This document shows positions 35,401 through 47,150 of a stretch of 64,000 nucleotides of DNA, in pieces. A program made the translations under genes and the position numbers. This DNA comes from Hygrocybe punicea (lineage: Eukaryota > Basidiomycota > Agaricomycetes > Agaricales > Hygrophoraceae). Location: contig OY744466.1 in assembly GCA_963556145.1 (NCBI GenBank), positions 3,038,001-3,102,000 on the forward strand, given 5' to 3'. The notes under the pieces are model-generated. The model searched no databases and was not told the DNA's origin. It saw only the letters and a program-made list of their open reading frames with translations. Each line of letters begins with the position of its first letter. The stretch's first letter is position 1.

Positions 35401-35742
35401 GGGGAGGGGGTAGAGGAAGGAGAGTCATCGTTTTTGTGGTGGCCATGGTGTCGTAGCATTTTGAGGTAGTGGTGGTGGTCGTTGTCACTGTTGTGCTTGC
35501 CCTCATTGTCCTCGGCATCATCGTCGTTACTGTTATCGTCATTTCATGGTCGCGATAGTGGGCACGAGTCAACCGTCAACGTGTCACCAATTGATGGTCA
35601 TGTGACATATATATTTTTCGAGTGTTCAAGCTGGACCGCTGAACTAACGCCATGCAAACCCGTTCAATGGTAAACATTAATATATATTTCAGTGGGGTTA
35701 GCTAGCTAGTGGCTGAATTTGATCTGTCAGACTCAGGCCATC

Positions 35743-37129
35743 ATGGCGAATAATAATTCTTTTAATTTTGAACAATTACTGGGCAATGCGGTCCAATCCG
35801 AAATCAGCAACCAGGAGGACAACACAGAGGACTACCCCTTCCAATCCATATGTCAAACTGACCAACCTGACACCCCTGCGCCTTCTGATCACGATTCCGA
35901 TGTTGATATCAACTCCGATGAACATCAGACACCCACATCATCCACTGCGACCCCCATTTCTCGTCAGCCACCTGCGAAATCCGTAAACGAATATCGAAAG
36001 CTGAGAAGTAAACAAAAACGACAAATGAAATGGCAGCAAGAACGGAGTAGTCGTTCCTTTGGTGATTACACTGTCCGTCCTTCCACCACCAAAAAACACG
36101 TCAAGGAGGCCAACAAAGTCACTGCCCAACTCGACCTTGACGTTGATGCAGTATCAGTTACAAAAATCGGCTACACCATGGTCAACGTGGATGGGTACAA
36201 TAGGACCTTTACATTGGAGGAAATGGTGGGTTCCGACTCCATATTCAAATTTACCCTACACCATTGGGACGGAAAGTAAGTCTCATTCCCATTACTGGTG
36301 AGCTAGGTCAGACGATGCATCGAGACGCTGCGGAAGCCATGGCCCATGCTAGGACGTTAGCTAGCTTCTCAGTCACCCAAGAGAGTCATAGACGCGGCAT
36401 TTTCTATGTGCTAAGCCACGGGGCATCATATGGGGGGGGACAGAAGGCAAACTCCATTTTTGTATTGCCGATTCATCTACTGATTCCTTCCCTGAGTAGA
36501 CGCCTGGGAACCTTTGCAATAGCGCTAAGGATAGCGAAATCCTCATGATGCTCATTAATCACCCTGCAATTAGGGGATTTGCAGGATTTGCATCAGGAGC
36601 ATTTTCGACGTGGATGCCAAAGTTGTATTCATATTACAAGGAAAAAATGGGAGCACTGTACAAGAGGTATCCCGAGTTGGCAAGGACATTCGACAACAGC
36701 ATATGGTCAACCAGCACGTTCAATTTCGGACCACAGACGGTATGCTTCGACCACATCGACTTCAAGAATTTGTCTTTTGGGATGTGCTCCATCACCCCAC
36801 TGGGCGACTTCGATCCGACACTTGGGGGCCATCTCATCCTTTGGGATTTGAAGATGGTTATCGAGTTTCCCGCTGGGACCACCGCCATTATTCCTTCCGC
36901 CGTCCTCCGCCACTCCAACACCTCAATTCAATCGGGAGAAACAAGGATGTCCTTCACACAGTACACGGCAGGGGGCTTGTTTAGATGGGTGGAGTATGGG
37001 TTCCAGAGTGTTACTGCATTTCTGGCTTCGAAAAAGTGGGCTAGGGCTGAGTTAGAGAAAGAAGGCGCAACTAGATGGGAAATGGGACTTGGACTGTTTA
37101 GTACTCTTAAAGAACTGCTGGGGCAGTAG
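35743..37129 (+). CDS. 2OG-Fe(II) dioxygenase-like protein (fungal TET/JBP-like family)
   Basis: Starts MANNNSFNFEQLL, with an acidic serine-rich N-terminus and a basic stretch (EYRKLRSKQKRQMKWQQ). Exon 1 runs to about 36275 (HHWDGK). A second block (RDAAEAMAHART to SYGGGQK) lies at about 36310-36450. The catalytic block runs from PGNLCN (about 36508) to the stop at 37129. It contains CFDHIDFKNL (H-x-D), GGHLILWDLK, IIPSAVLRHSN (distal His) and GETRMSFTQYTAGG (Arg expected to bind 2-oxoglutarate), the full double-stranded beta-helix set. I recognise this as a large agaricomycete family linked by others to TET/JBP oxygenases. The GTAAGT after HHWDGK does not restore frame with any nearby AG, so blocks 1 and 2 differ by one base: a frameshift or unusual splice. 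The second junction best fits a 54-nt GC-AG intron (about 36447-36500). It may be a recent pseudogene. Confidence 0.75.
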
Positions 37130-37154
37130 AACGACAAGCTGTTTATGTGTTTTG

Positions 37155-37510
37155 GAACTTCGTAACGAATTAAAGTAATGTGTGGAAAAAAAAATTCACC
37201 AGGACGGTAACAAACTCAAGTAAGGCTTGGAAAAACTTTTTCACCCATGAAAGTTTGGTCTTTTAACAAACAAGCTGAGGTTGTGTTCAAAATCAGATAA
37301 TAAACCCGGTATATTGGATTAGAAACTTGTAACGAATTAAAGTAATGTGTGGAAAAAGATTTCACAAGGACGGTAAAAAAACTCAAGTAAGGCATGGAAA
37401 AACTTTTTCACCCATGCAAGTTCGGTCATTAACAAACAAGCTGAACTTGTGTTCAAAACCAGGCAACAAAACGGTATATTGGGTTTTCAAACAACCCTAC
37501 AGATTCAGAA
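37155..37510. repeat. Tandem duplication of about 170 bp, 3' of the oxygenase gene
   Basis: Two units share AACGAATTAAAGTAATGTGT, GGACGGTAA, CTCAAGTAAGGC-TGGAAAA and AACAAACAAGCTGA. It lies between two convergent stop codons, so it forms the 3' region of both genes. Function unknown. Confidence 0.85.
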
Positions 37511-37548
37511 TAATCATGTAAAAAAAAATTTCACCGAAGCTGACGGCT

Positions 37549-39579
37549 CTACTCCTCCTTGGCTAAAACTATGGCCCACTGGATATTTAGGGAGAGCTGC
37601 TTGGTCACATTGTCCTTGGGGATCCAGCTATTCGCCATGTACCCAACCAGACAAATCTTTCCCACCAAGTCGTCCTCCCACAACTTCAAGTCAGACGGAA
37701 GGTGATCGAGCCTGGTAAAATTCACCATGCCATTCATGCCGTCATATACCGGAACTGGCAACTTCCTCAGACCATCGAAAACTAACCAATCGAATTTTAC
37801 TCACCTTGGTCCTCGAAGTTCAATGCACCTTTCACTGTCCTACTATTAGATGACATGGCTTTCACCGGAGACTGATTGGTGGCTGATTTCTTTCTGGCCA
37901 GTAGTTTCGCAATGTTATTTCCTGTAGATCCAGCTGAACAATGACTAAGTTATTAGAAGATCTCGAATGCAATAGGATGTGACTGGTACTTACCGTCATC
38001 CCTGTCTTTTTGTTTAGCACGAGTGCTAATCACCACCGAACCCTCAAATATTTGAGCCCTCAGCTCAGGAACCTTGAATACCATGCAGAAAAAGGCGCAG
38101 AACCTCTCCCACTCCTGAGTGCACATCAGTCCGCTGATCTGCCGGAAAATCCCAACAGGTTCAGATGTCAAGTTGGAACTGGTCACAAGCAAAACGGAGG
38201 TGAAAACGATATAAGGATTGAATCCGTATGAGCCAGCCTGGCTAGCATACTCCACAGATCGTGCACTTTCCGATACTGGGTTGGTCTTGATGACATGTGG
38301 GGATGCTCTGGACGGATTCATGAACACACCAGACCTAGTAAAGGTGATGGCCTCGAAAAGAAGCCTAGGTACGCAGTTACAGTTTGAACCACAGCTCATG
38401 ATCAAAGTAAGCAAGAGACATACTTCATATTTGCTGAGGGAAAGATTGTTGGAACGTTGCTAAGCAAAAATGGTTCAATGGGATCAATACCAGCATTGGC
38501 AGTGACCAGAGTCCCTTTGCTAAATCCAGCACAGTCAATCATAAAAACAATACAAAAACAAAACGGTTGATGCTCACCGAAGAGCAGGGAGATTCCTATA
38601 TGTGTCCTTCAACATGGGGTCCATTAGTTCTGGAAAGAGAACTTCACATTCGACAGGACCAGCACCGGACTTGACGAAGCTTCGGCTAGCAGAGTAAAAT
38701 GTGAGATTTATGATATAATAATGCAAGTCGGAAAACACCTACGATTCAGGAAAGTCATCAAAATATACCATTCCTTCCCCCTCTTTCTTGACTTTCTTAG
38801 ATGGGGACGAACTAGTAAGCATGAGATGAATGGATGCTTCTCAAATTAAGGACTGTCTTTTACCGAAAAACATCCTCTTCAGGGGAATCGGCTCTTGTAT
38901 GAAAGACCTTTTGAGAAGACGCCTTTTGAAGAGACCTGTTGGACCAACTGACGTATTAGTGACGGGTAAGGTGTGTGGAACACTGGTGAGCAATACTTTG
39001 TTTGGGGCTTTGATGAACTATTGAAGTATCTTTCAACATCAATCATTCAACGGTCGAAATGATGCAAAGTCACATACAGCATGTCTTCTTCTTGGGAGAT
39101 TTCTGGAGAAGCAACTCGAGCTTTTTTCGCAGAACGAGGAGTACTCTTGGTGGTTGAGATGCCCCTGTGTAACACATAATAATAAGACAAGTCATTCCAC
39201 TAGATCAAAAATGATTACAAACCGCTTAGCTGATCCCTTCGGCTTGGGAATCGGTGAGGGAGTTTTATCCTCTCTAATAAATCATTCAAGTGAGTTAAAT
39301 AAATCGGTCAAATTGCAGATAAACCATACTCACTGTGTGGCCTCCTCACTTTCGCCATCACTGGGTGAGACATCAGAAATCAGACTGTTTCAAGTAACAA
39401 AGAAGCACCCACATCTCCTCGATGTCGCTGTAAACATACACCGGCTTTTTTTTTCGAGCATGAGTACTGCCTTGCCTGCTACACCAGTACAAAGATAAGT
39501 GAATTGGGGAGCTGAATAAAGGGAAGATGAATACAGCAGGTGGAGAAGACCCAACACTGGAACGCTTTTTCGGGGGCAT
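37549..39579 (-). CDS. Uncharacterised MPPKKR protein, about ten short exons
   Basis: Start ATG at 39579 (MPPKKRSS), stop at 37549-37551. Recognisable exons in order: N-terminal basic piece; SDVSPSDGESEEA (about 39380); EDKTPSPIPKPKGSAKR (about 39250); STPRSAKKARVASPEI (about 39130); a piece with PVTNTSVGPTG (about 38940); TSSSPSKKVKKEGEGMVYFD (about 38790); a piece with GPVECEVLFPELMDPMLK (about 38620); NAGIDPIEPFLLSNVPTIF (about 38480); a long exon about 38400-38000 with VIKTNPVSESARSVEYAS; and a C-terminal exon with LPVPVYDGMNGMVNF, VGYMANSW and LNIQWAIVL. Low-complexity basic/acidic N-half, then a globular C-half. I recall the C-terminal block from agaricomycete hypotheticals with no known role. 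Exact splice sites are not all fixed. Divergent from the gene at 40035. Confidence 0.6.
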
Positions 39580-40034
39580 GTTGGTAAGAAGGACAAACAC
39601 GAAGAAAAAAAGGTGTTCCAACAAAACCTGATATTCGTCGACATTAACGGTATGAATCAGGAACACCTTTCTCATATATTAGAATCTAGAAAAGAAAATT
39701 ACATTCTGTTCTGTGTTATTTTTTGTGCCTTGTTACCTCGGTAAGAAGCCATAAATATCAAATGCAATAGATAATTTGCCCACAAAAGACACAATGATGT
39801 CACTCTCAATATCAGAACATCCAAATACCTGGACATCCAAACATCCAAACACCCCGAACGCCAACACCGGCAGTACGGAACACCAAAACACCGGCAACAC
39901 TAAGACACAAACAGGACGGTTTACCTGAATATAGTTAGATTTCTGACACTTGCATCAGAAACAGCCAAGAACTACTAATCTTAATATACCGTACACAAGT
40001 TATCCTCTTTGAATTCTACCAGCAACCAACTACG
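39580..40034. other. Divergent promoter region
   Basis: About 455 bp between two divergent gene starts. It contains short imperfect repeats of CATCCAAACA and AACACCGGCA around 39820-39900. No gene recognised. Confidence 0.5.
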
Positions 40035-41228
40035 ATGAATCAATTCTATCAGTATACTGCAGCTGGTAAGAGAACTCTTATGAGCTACAGTTATTACAGC
40101 TCATATGCTCCTCAATAAAAGCTAAGGTACTCGAAACGCTCTCTACTGAGGCATATGAGGGAAAACTTCGCCAGAAGTATCTGGGTGTATTTAATAAGGC
40201 ATGTATTCCGACGAATATTTTCTTGGTTAAATTGCCAACAATATACTAGGAAAACGGTCTATATTTGAAAGCGAAGCCTCAACACAATCAAGAAACGGGG
40301 CACTATGAACTGGTCCAAGATATAGATGGCGGTGAGATGGAGGAAGTTGTCTTTCGTCTCACTGGAATTATTGTAGAGAGTAACTTACCTCCAATTCACC
40401 GACTTCCAAGGTGAGTACTAGCCAATATGCGAAGATCTGAAGTTTATCTTGAGATTATTGGTAGCAAGGGGTCCAGCATCAAATTTCTCCGGCAGCATGT
40501 TGTATTGACAGGGCTGAATTCCCCTCAGTTCGACCTCGCACTGGATGGCATCCAAGCTATCCACTCCATATTTTCCAAAGACGTTCGTCTTTCCAAACTA
40601 CATCCCTGGATGCCTGGAACTTTTGCGGGTTACAAAACTATTGAGGCAGACAACAGATACTTCACCAGTGCCAAATTTGCCAACCGATCAAATGTCGTTC
40701 CCTTTGATCCTCTTGTGGATCCTGACGGAGTTTTAGCCTCAGTCGATCAAAGCCGATACTTGCACGTTGCCTCCAACAATGTTGGTTACTTCACAAGACA
40801 GATAACGCCTGAGAACAAAACCAAGTGAGCATATGATATTGACTCTACCGAGAAAAACTCACGGGTCAAAATGTGTAGATATGGACGTATAGCACCGACC
40901 AGTTTTTTTCCAGGCGTGATAGTGGATGTTCGAGTGTCATTTCGTGCATTTTCTGCCAAGGATGATAAAACCTTCAAACTTGGAATCGTACTTCACACCT
41001 TAGCTCTCATCAATGATAGGTTTGCCCAGGTATGTAGGCTAACTACCCTTGCATATTTTGACTGATATCTGGGCTGGCTTGGTTAAGGAGGCATCAAAAA
41101 CGTTGTTGAAGACCCAACGTCTTCAACAGGAGGTATCCTCAAAGATTAGAAAAAGGGGAATGGCTTTCACTGATGACGAGGATGACGATGACGAGAATGC
41201 GGTTGAAGATGCCGTCAATAATAACTAA
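40035..41228 (+). CDS. Uncharacterised agaricomycete protein, multi-exon (paralogue of the gene at 523)
   Basis: Start ATG 40035 (MNQFYQYTAA), stop TAA 41226-41228. Exon blocks: AKVLETLSTEAYEG and KYLGVFNK; ENGLYLKAKPQHNQETGHYE with VVFRLTGI (about 40255-40410); a long block about 40425-40826 with VLTGLNSPQFDLALDGI, VPFDPLVDPDGVLASVD and VGYFTRQ; VIVDVRVSFRAF and FKLGIVLHTLALIND (about 40885-41030); and a C-terminal lysine-rich then strongly acidic tail (TDDEDDDDENAVEDAV). Domain order and introns match the gene at 523, and the coding similarity persists despite divergent introns, which supports selection on the protein. No catalytic motif is seen. It sits downstream of an oxygenase gene just as its paralogue lies beside the oxygenase-chromodomain gene. 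Confidence 0.75.
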
Positions 41229-41359
41229 GATCAGCCTGCTTGAATTTTTTTCTTCTTGAAACCGTCATCTTTTCAAATTTTTTGTACATATTTTTAATCT
41301 ATATGAACATGGGTGCATTTCTGTTAACTTGAATGTTAAGAACTGCTATAACTTATGCA

Positions 41360-43030
41360 ACACGGGGGTGTAGACTAGCCGGGTGGTCGCAAACAGGATG
41401 GGGTGGGGTGGGGCGTCCTGGTGGATGGAAATGCGGGGTGCTTGAGGTTGTTCCGTGTGTGGCCGTTCCCCTCGCCTAGACTCGTTGTTTTAGTCGGAAA
41501 TGGGGTGCCGGAATCGTTTCGAGCCTGTGTGAACCTAAGTAAATTGTACCTGTGCAAAAGAGAGAAAAAAAATATCAAGGGGGCACAGATTCTGTGCGCA
41601 GCCGTTCCCCTTACCGAGACGTCATTTTGGTCGGAAACGGGGTGCCGGAATCGTTTGGGGCCTGCCCCTACCTAAGTCAGTGGTATCCGACCGAAAGTGA
41701 ACCAAAAAAAATGGGGCAACTCACATGTGACTGAGCGTGACAACTGCCTTTTTCGCTCAAATTCGTGTGATACAAATACTTTTTCTCGTCCATTGGAGCA
41801 TTTTGTGAGTTCTTATGACCTCAAGATAAATCCTGTATTCCTGAAAATATTTGTGGACAAAATTCGAAAAATCTAGTTTATTTGTGATTTTTTTCAAAAA
41901 GAAAAGAGCAGAAATGCAGAATTTGGCTCTATAGTTGATTACAAACATTAATCAATTAATTAAACGCGACGGATTCGGACCCCCCCGGCCTCTCGTTTTC
42001 AACGGAAACGAGTCGCGGGGGGCATGTACCAGCCGGGGGTGGTCGAAAACGGGGCGGGAAGGGGTGTCCTGGTGAGTGAAAACCGGGTGGTGGTGGTGGT
42101 AGCGCAGACAGCCGGAACCCTAGGTCTTGAGACCCCCTGGTCGCTCGTTTTCAATGGAAATGAAGCACGGGGGGTGTAGAGTGGCCGTAGGTGGTTGAAA
42201 ACGGGGCATGAGGGGCATCCTGGTAGTTGAAAAGGGGGGTTGGTGGTGGTTGGCCAGACAGCCGGAACGTGAGGTACTGACACCCCCCAGTTGCTCGTTT
42301 TCAAAGGGAACGAGGTGCTGGGGGTGTAGACTGGTTGGGAGTGATCGAAGACTGGGCGGAATGGGGTGATTTGGTGGATGAAAATGTGGTATGGCAGTGG
42401 TTGCGCAGAAAGCCGGAACGCGAGGTCCTGCCACCCCTCGACTGCTCGTTCTCAATGGGGATGAGTTGTGGGGGGTGGAGACTGGCCGGTGGTGGTCGAA
42501 AACGGGGCGGGACGGGGTGATTTGGTGGTTGAAAACGGGGTGGTGCTGGCTGGGCAGAGAGCTGGAACGTGTGGTCGTGAGACCGCCCGGGTGTTTGTTT
42601 GCAATGGGAACGAGGTGCGGGGGGTGGAGACTGGCTGGGGGTGGTCGAAAATGGGGAGGGAAAGGGTGTCCTGGTGGATGAAAAAGGGTGGGTGCTTGAG
42701 ATTGGGCAGAGAGCTGGAACGCGACAGCCTGAGACCCCCCGGTCGCTCGTATTCAACACGAACGAGGAGCGGGGAGTGAAGAATGGCCAGGGGTGGTTGA
42801 AAACGGGGCGGGACAGGCTGTATTCGGGTGAAGGTGAACAAAAATGTATCAAGGGGGGGTGACTTACCAATTCCGTGTGTGGCCGTTCCCCTTGCCCAGA
42901 CTCGTCGTTTTAGTCGGAAACGGGGTGCCGGAATCGTTTTGGGCCTGCCCCTACATAAGTCAGTGGTATCTGACTGAAGATGAACCAAAAAAATTCGAGG
43001 AGGGGGGGGCAACTCACCTGTTACTCAGTG
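41360..43030. repeat. Mixed tandem array: A-type units flanking B-type units (B3)
   Basis: Two A-type units (CCGTTCCCCTCGCC, GGGGTGCCGGAATCG) at about 41450-41735 and one at about 42865-43020 enclose about six B-type units at 41995-42830 (TGAGACC blocks near 42128, 42278, 42429, 42578, 42730). Just outside the A units lies a direct repeat of about 240 bp (41735-41960 and 43020-43255) with CTCAAGATAAATCCT, ACAAAATTCGAAAAATCTAG and TTAATTAATT. All frames here are repeat artefacts. Confidence 0.85.
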
Positions 43031-43263
43031 TGACAACTGCCTTTTTCACTCAAATTCCGCGTCATACAAATTATTTTTCTTATCCATTGTAACGGTCTTT
43101 GAGTTCTTATGACCTCAAGATAAATCCTATATTCCTGACAATATTTGAGGACAAAATTCGAAAAATCTAGTTTATTCATGAATTTTTTCGAAAAGAAACG
43201 GTCAGAAATGCAAAATTTGGCTCTATGGTCGATTTCAAACATTAATCAATTAATTAATTAATT

Positions 43264-43340
43264 AAATTATTTAATTACTGACGAACTGCGCTGTATCCTG
43301 GACTGATAAGAACGATTCTTCCATAAATGGAAGAACTTGT
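43264..43340 (-). repeat. Helitron-type terminal hairpin, abutting Helitron C
   Basis: Read on the minus strand from 43340: ACAAGTTCTTCCATTTATGG, AAGAATCGTTCTTATCAG, then a GTTCG-containing segment and TAATTAATTAATT. The same order occurs on the plus strand at 17214-17290. This marks the end of a Helitron-family insertion in the helicase gene of copy C; its other end is not seen. Confidence 0.7.
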
Positions 43341-44801
43341 AAAACCTGTTGTCTTTCTATTCTCTCTTTTAAATCACTGGGAAATACACACTGAACTGTC
43401 TTGGTGTTTTTCACAATTGGCACAACATTGGGTGGCAGAGAAGGAATCTTCACAAGCTTTGGTGGATTTTGAAGCTCAACAAACACTGTGTCCAGTACAC
43501 GCTTTCCATGATCTGCTTTTGATGACTGCCAACCAACAACAAATCCTTCTTGTCCCTTGGTAATGCAAAGTTCAGTTGCATCATTGTTTCTAAGCATGAC
43601 TGGCATTCCAACACACAAGGATAATTTACCAGCAAAGTTTTCTGTTCCACCATGGTGCACCTTCCATATTTCTCTTTGAGTATCAAAGTCTATCTCACCA
43701 GATTCATGAAGTGCTTTTGATTTGCCTTTTGATTTATTTCTTATAGATGCATCCTTTTCTTTTCCCCATCTATCAATGGAATAAAAGTTGATTAATTTCT
43801 GGTTTGTGTCTTTTGCAAATCTTTCACAGCCAAGTAGATTGATCTGATCCTTTTGAGAGTGAATGCCACAGATGATTGGCACATTTCTGAAATTGTTAGA
43901 GGCAACATTAGGTTGATCAGGTCTTTTTCCTGCAATTCTGCTTCTCAAAAATATAATATCATTTGGAGTACACATTCCATAGCGCATATTGACCAATGCA
44001 GTTCTGAACTTTACATCTTTGGGAGTTTGAGTCTTTTGTCTCATGTTGTCTCTGAGAATAACAACTGTGGTTACCTGATGCCAAAGCGCTTTGCCAACAG
44101 CGGTTTCCTGAGCATATGGTGTTAATCCAGAATGTGCTTGTGTGCCAACTGTTCCACTATACAATGCTGATCCTCCAACTGGTGGCAATTGTGCAAAGTC
44201 TCCAGCAAATATCATGTTTATCCCACCAAATGGCAGGTCATGAATGTTTGTTGCTTTCGCAAGTTTGGCACTGATTTTATACAAGTCATGGCAAGATATC
44301 ATTGAAACCTCATCAATGAATATGTAGTCAACTCCTTCTAATCTAGCCTTGAGCTGAGCAATGTTGGTGGCTTCATTTTTGCCAGATGAGTTTGGATTAA
44401 TGCCCAAGAAGTAATGATATGTGAAACCATTCTGTAATGCAGCCGATGTTCCAGTTGGACCAAGGATAACAAATTTGTAAGACTCATTTGCAGCTTTAAA
44501 AAAATCAACAACAGCTTTGATCACTTGTGATTTTCCAGTGCCAGCCATGCCTCCAATATGCATTTTTAATTGTTCACTACAAGATGAAGCATGGTTTGCA
44601 ATAATTCTGAATGCCCTATCTTGTTCTGTATTCAAGTGGAATTGTTGAACAGTAGTGTCAATCAACAGCTGTCTTTGTGTATTCTCTGCTTTGAAATTGT
44701 GTATAAAGTATGACTGGTCAATAACCATCACATTATTTTCATTGGGGTCTGAATATTGTTTGCCATGTTTATGTGACTTTGAAGGAATATTCTGGTTACG
44801 T
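43341..44801 (-). pseudogene. Helitron copy C, helicase part
   Basis: Continues copy C from the other side of the Gypsy insertion: VIDQSYFIHNFKAENTQRQL, Walker A GMAGTGKS, FIDEVSMISCHDLY, then the helicase body to the word KERIERQQV. There it is cut at 43341 by a Helitron-type terminus. The last third of the helicase and the peptidase domain present in copy B are missing. Very close to copy B in sequence. The ACGT at 44798-44801 is the left target duplication of the Gypsy element. Confidence 0.9.
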
Positions 44802-45594
44802 TGTAAAGGCGAGGTCGGGGTGGCTGCGGAATGATAATCCTAACCTGTGGTGTCAGCATAGAAGTGACTAGGAATAGTCTAACAAGCTTCAGTAAAATGA
44901 TAGGATATAAATGGTAAGAAGCCGCCGAGTAAACTACTGAAATCTATCGAGACCGGTCGAAGCCGACGAAGCCGACGATGTCGGGTACGGCGGGTCGGGT
45001 GTCAGGTGACGAGGGACGTAGAGATAAAGGCGGTAGAACGACGGGGAGAGTGTCGAGGAATCCGACGAGCAATGTGTGCGATGGATTTTACTGAGAGACT
45101 AATTCCCAGAGAGAGGAAACGGGGGAACTGGTTTCTTATTATGAGACGGCGCTTGGGCACCGTTTTTATACTACAAATTTCTGTACCTAGATTCGGACGA
45201 GAGTCCTCGGCCGATGAGAGGAAACAAAGGAGAATAAAAATGGGGAAGTAGGAAGAGCGTAGCGAGGCGACGATGACAGGGAAAATGGGTGGAAGATATA
45301 AAAAACCGTAAAAGATGCAATATACTTTACTATATCCCCATAAGGGAGACGCTAGGCGTGAATAAGGCAAGTCCGATGTCGGGATCCCAGTCCAATGAGA
45401 TCTATCTTTGATATTTGAAGTTCTGTGAGTTTACGAGATAGACCGACCAGGTACGTGAGCGGCCGTGCTAGTCGGTATGCATCGGGTTGCGTCGGGTTAC
45501 ATCGGGTTCGAGCGTAGATTGCTAGAGACGTCGGGTTCGAGCGGATTCGCTAGATATCGATGTTACGGCCTCAGAGGGTCGAGGACCCTCTACA
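44802..45594 (-). repeat. 3' LTR of the Gypsy element (793 bp)
   Basis: Starts TGTAAAGGCGAGG and ends GACCCTCTACA on the plus strand. It differs from the other LTR by roughly a dozen substitutions, mostly transitions, and by one extra 9-bp GAAGCCGAC unit near 44955. The tract AAGACCCAAGGAGA just inside it on the minus strand could be the polypurine tract. Confidence 0.95.
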
Positions 45595-45765
45595 TCTCCT
45601 TGGGTCTTCTAATAGAGACCATCCGTGGTCGAGAATATGGGGTCTCCAAATGCGGGTCGCGAATGTGGCCAATCACGTGAGCGGCCAAACAACGGCAAAG
45701 TAAAAAAAAATAAAAAAAATCTCGTTGTTGATCCGCCCTTTCCTCTACACCATCACACGCCCACA

Positions 45766-47150
45766 ATGTCCCAAATCTACGACAATTTCCTCGCCTTCGT
45801 CGAAAGCATCGAACCCGATGTCCGGGCGGACTACAAAGAGGCCGTCAACGCGGTCACCGTGTTTCACAGCGACAATCTCATAACGATGGTGGACGGCAAC
45901 GAGGGGATGGCCCAACAATGGTTAAGCGGCCGCAAGAAAGCGCTGGTGAGTTTCCCGATTGATCACGCGTGTCCTAAGATAGCTCATGTCGTCCCGCTAG
46001 CGTGCTTATAATGGAATCGTCGTGGAACTCCGAGCTGGTGGTACAAGGCCAGTAACGCCACCGTTATGGGCCGACCGCCAATCGTACGCCAACGATGTCG
46101 AAGAGTGGCTGAAAGAAGCGGTGGACCAAGAGAGGCAGGAAAAGGAAGAAGCTAGATGGCGGGCGGATATGCGGGAAGAGGAGGCCAGACGGATGGCAGA
46201 GGCAAATGCACGAGCGGAGGTAGAGAAAAGGTGAAAGGCAGCAGAGGAAAGGCGGGAGTGGCTTAGAATAGAACAACACGAGCAGCACTGGAATCAAGAA
46301 GCGGACCGGGTTGAAAGGGATGGAGCCGCGTATCGGCGGCGGCTCAGCGAAGAACGGCAAGCTGAAGCAAACGCATTGGTCGCGGGTGAACCAAGGACTG
46401 AGTCGATTCCAGAAGGTGAAGCTGCAGTTGAGCCAGAGGAAGGCCCCGTCAACCCAGCACCAGAGACACCGGCCGATGTAGAAGACGTAGATACGCCGGG
46501 CGTAGAGACCGGAGACCTGGCTGGTACGACGGTGAGTTCCTGTGTCGGTTCATTTATTCTTTAGTCACTGATCCTGGTAACAGTTCACCGGGCCGTTTCC
46601 CCTACAACCCTGCACCAACTGCATCAAGGCGCAAGAGGCGTGTCGAGGCGTCACAGGCTACGTGTGCGAACGATGCCGGAGGCTGAAGAAAAGATGTACT
46701 AACGCTACACACCGGACGGGCGGGGGTCGGCGCAAGGTGGATACCGGAAAGGGCAAAGAGGTCGCGGTCGGCACGAGGAAGCCGTTGTCGTTCACGACAA
46801 AGCCCATCCACAGTAGGCCTGCCCGGGCCTCAACGAGCAAACCGCGGGTCGAGGATGTGGAGTCGGTCGAGGACGATGACGAAGACGAGGAGGAGTCGGA
46901 GGAAGAGCGGCCGACGAAAAGGCTTAGGGCGGCCTCGGCAGCAAACCTGTTTGTCTTGACAATGGAGAATTACGAGCAGGTGTCGGCGCGGCTGGCGGTC
47001 CTTACGGAGGAGCTGGGAGCCCTGGGCACCAACGTCAACCGTCACCTCGTCCACTTCGGTCAAGAGTTCCAGCGGCTTCGCGTCGATCTCGAACGGTCGA
47101 CCTCAAGGTTGGCGATGTTGAAGCGGGATTACGAGACTGGCCGCCTCTAA
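45766..47150 (+). CDS. Antisense Gypsy-borne protein with coiled coil and Zn2Cys6-like cluster
   Basis: Opposite in strand to gag-pol, between integrase and 3' LTR. Starts MSQIYDNFLAFVESIEPDV, with an intron from GTGAGT at about 45945 to about 46020. It then has a long charged coiled-coil-like region (WLKEAVDQERQEKEEARWRA) interrupted by a TGA at about 46232 (flanking codons suggest an original CGA), an acidic Pro/Glu stretch, and an intron at about 46530-46583. A cysteine cluster follows at about 46610-46700: C-x2-C-x6-C-x7-C-x2-C-x6-C, the spacing of fungal Zn2Cys6 DNA-binding clusters. The end is a Lys/Arg- and Glu/Asp-rich region and a final helical segment. Such CxxC proteins are common in basidiomycete genomes; a role in element transcription or targeting would be guesswork. 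The single stop makes this copy doubtful. Confidence 0.65.

Larger units (their letters stand above)
33850..35742. other. Divergent intergenic region with several repeats
   Basis: It separates the H3-tail gene (leftward) from the oxygenase gene (rightward), so it holds both promoters. AT-rich to about 34190, then GC-rich repeats (34195-34600 and 34605-34870), then a GA hexamer tract. Short frames here are repeat-derived; I see no gene. Confidence 0.6.

Noticed and set aside
35168..35572. Long Arg-Glu, Arg-Gly and Ser-Leu/Pro-Leu frames on both strands
   Set aside because: Produced by the GAGAGG tract; no start context, domain or intron support.
45002..45370. Frame of 122 aa repeated at 59129-59611
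   Set aside because: It lies in the Gypsy LTRs and recurs only because the LTRs are duplicated.
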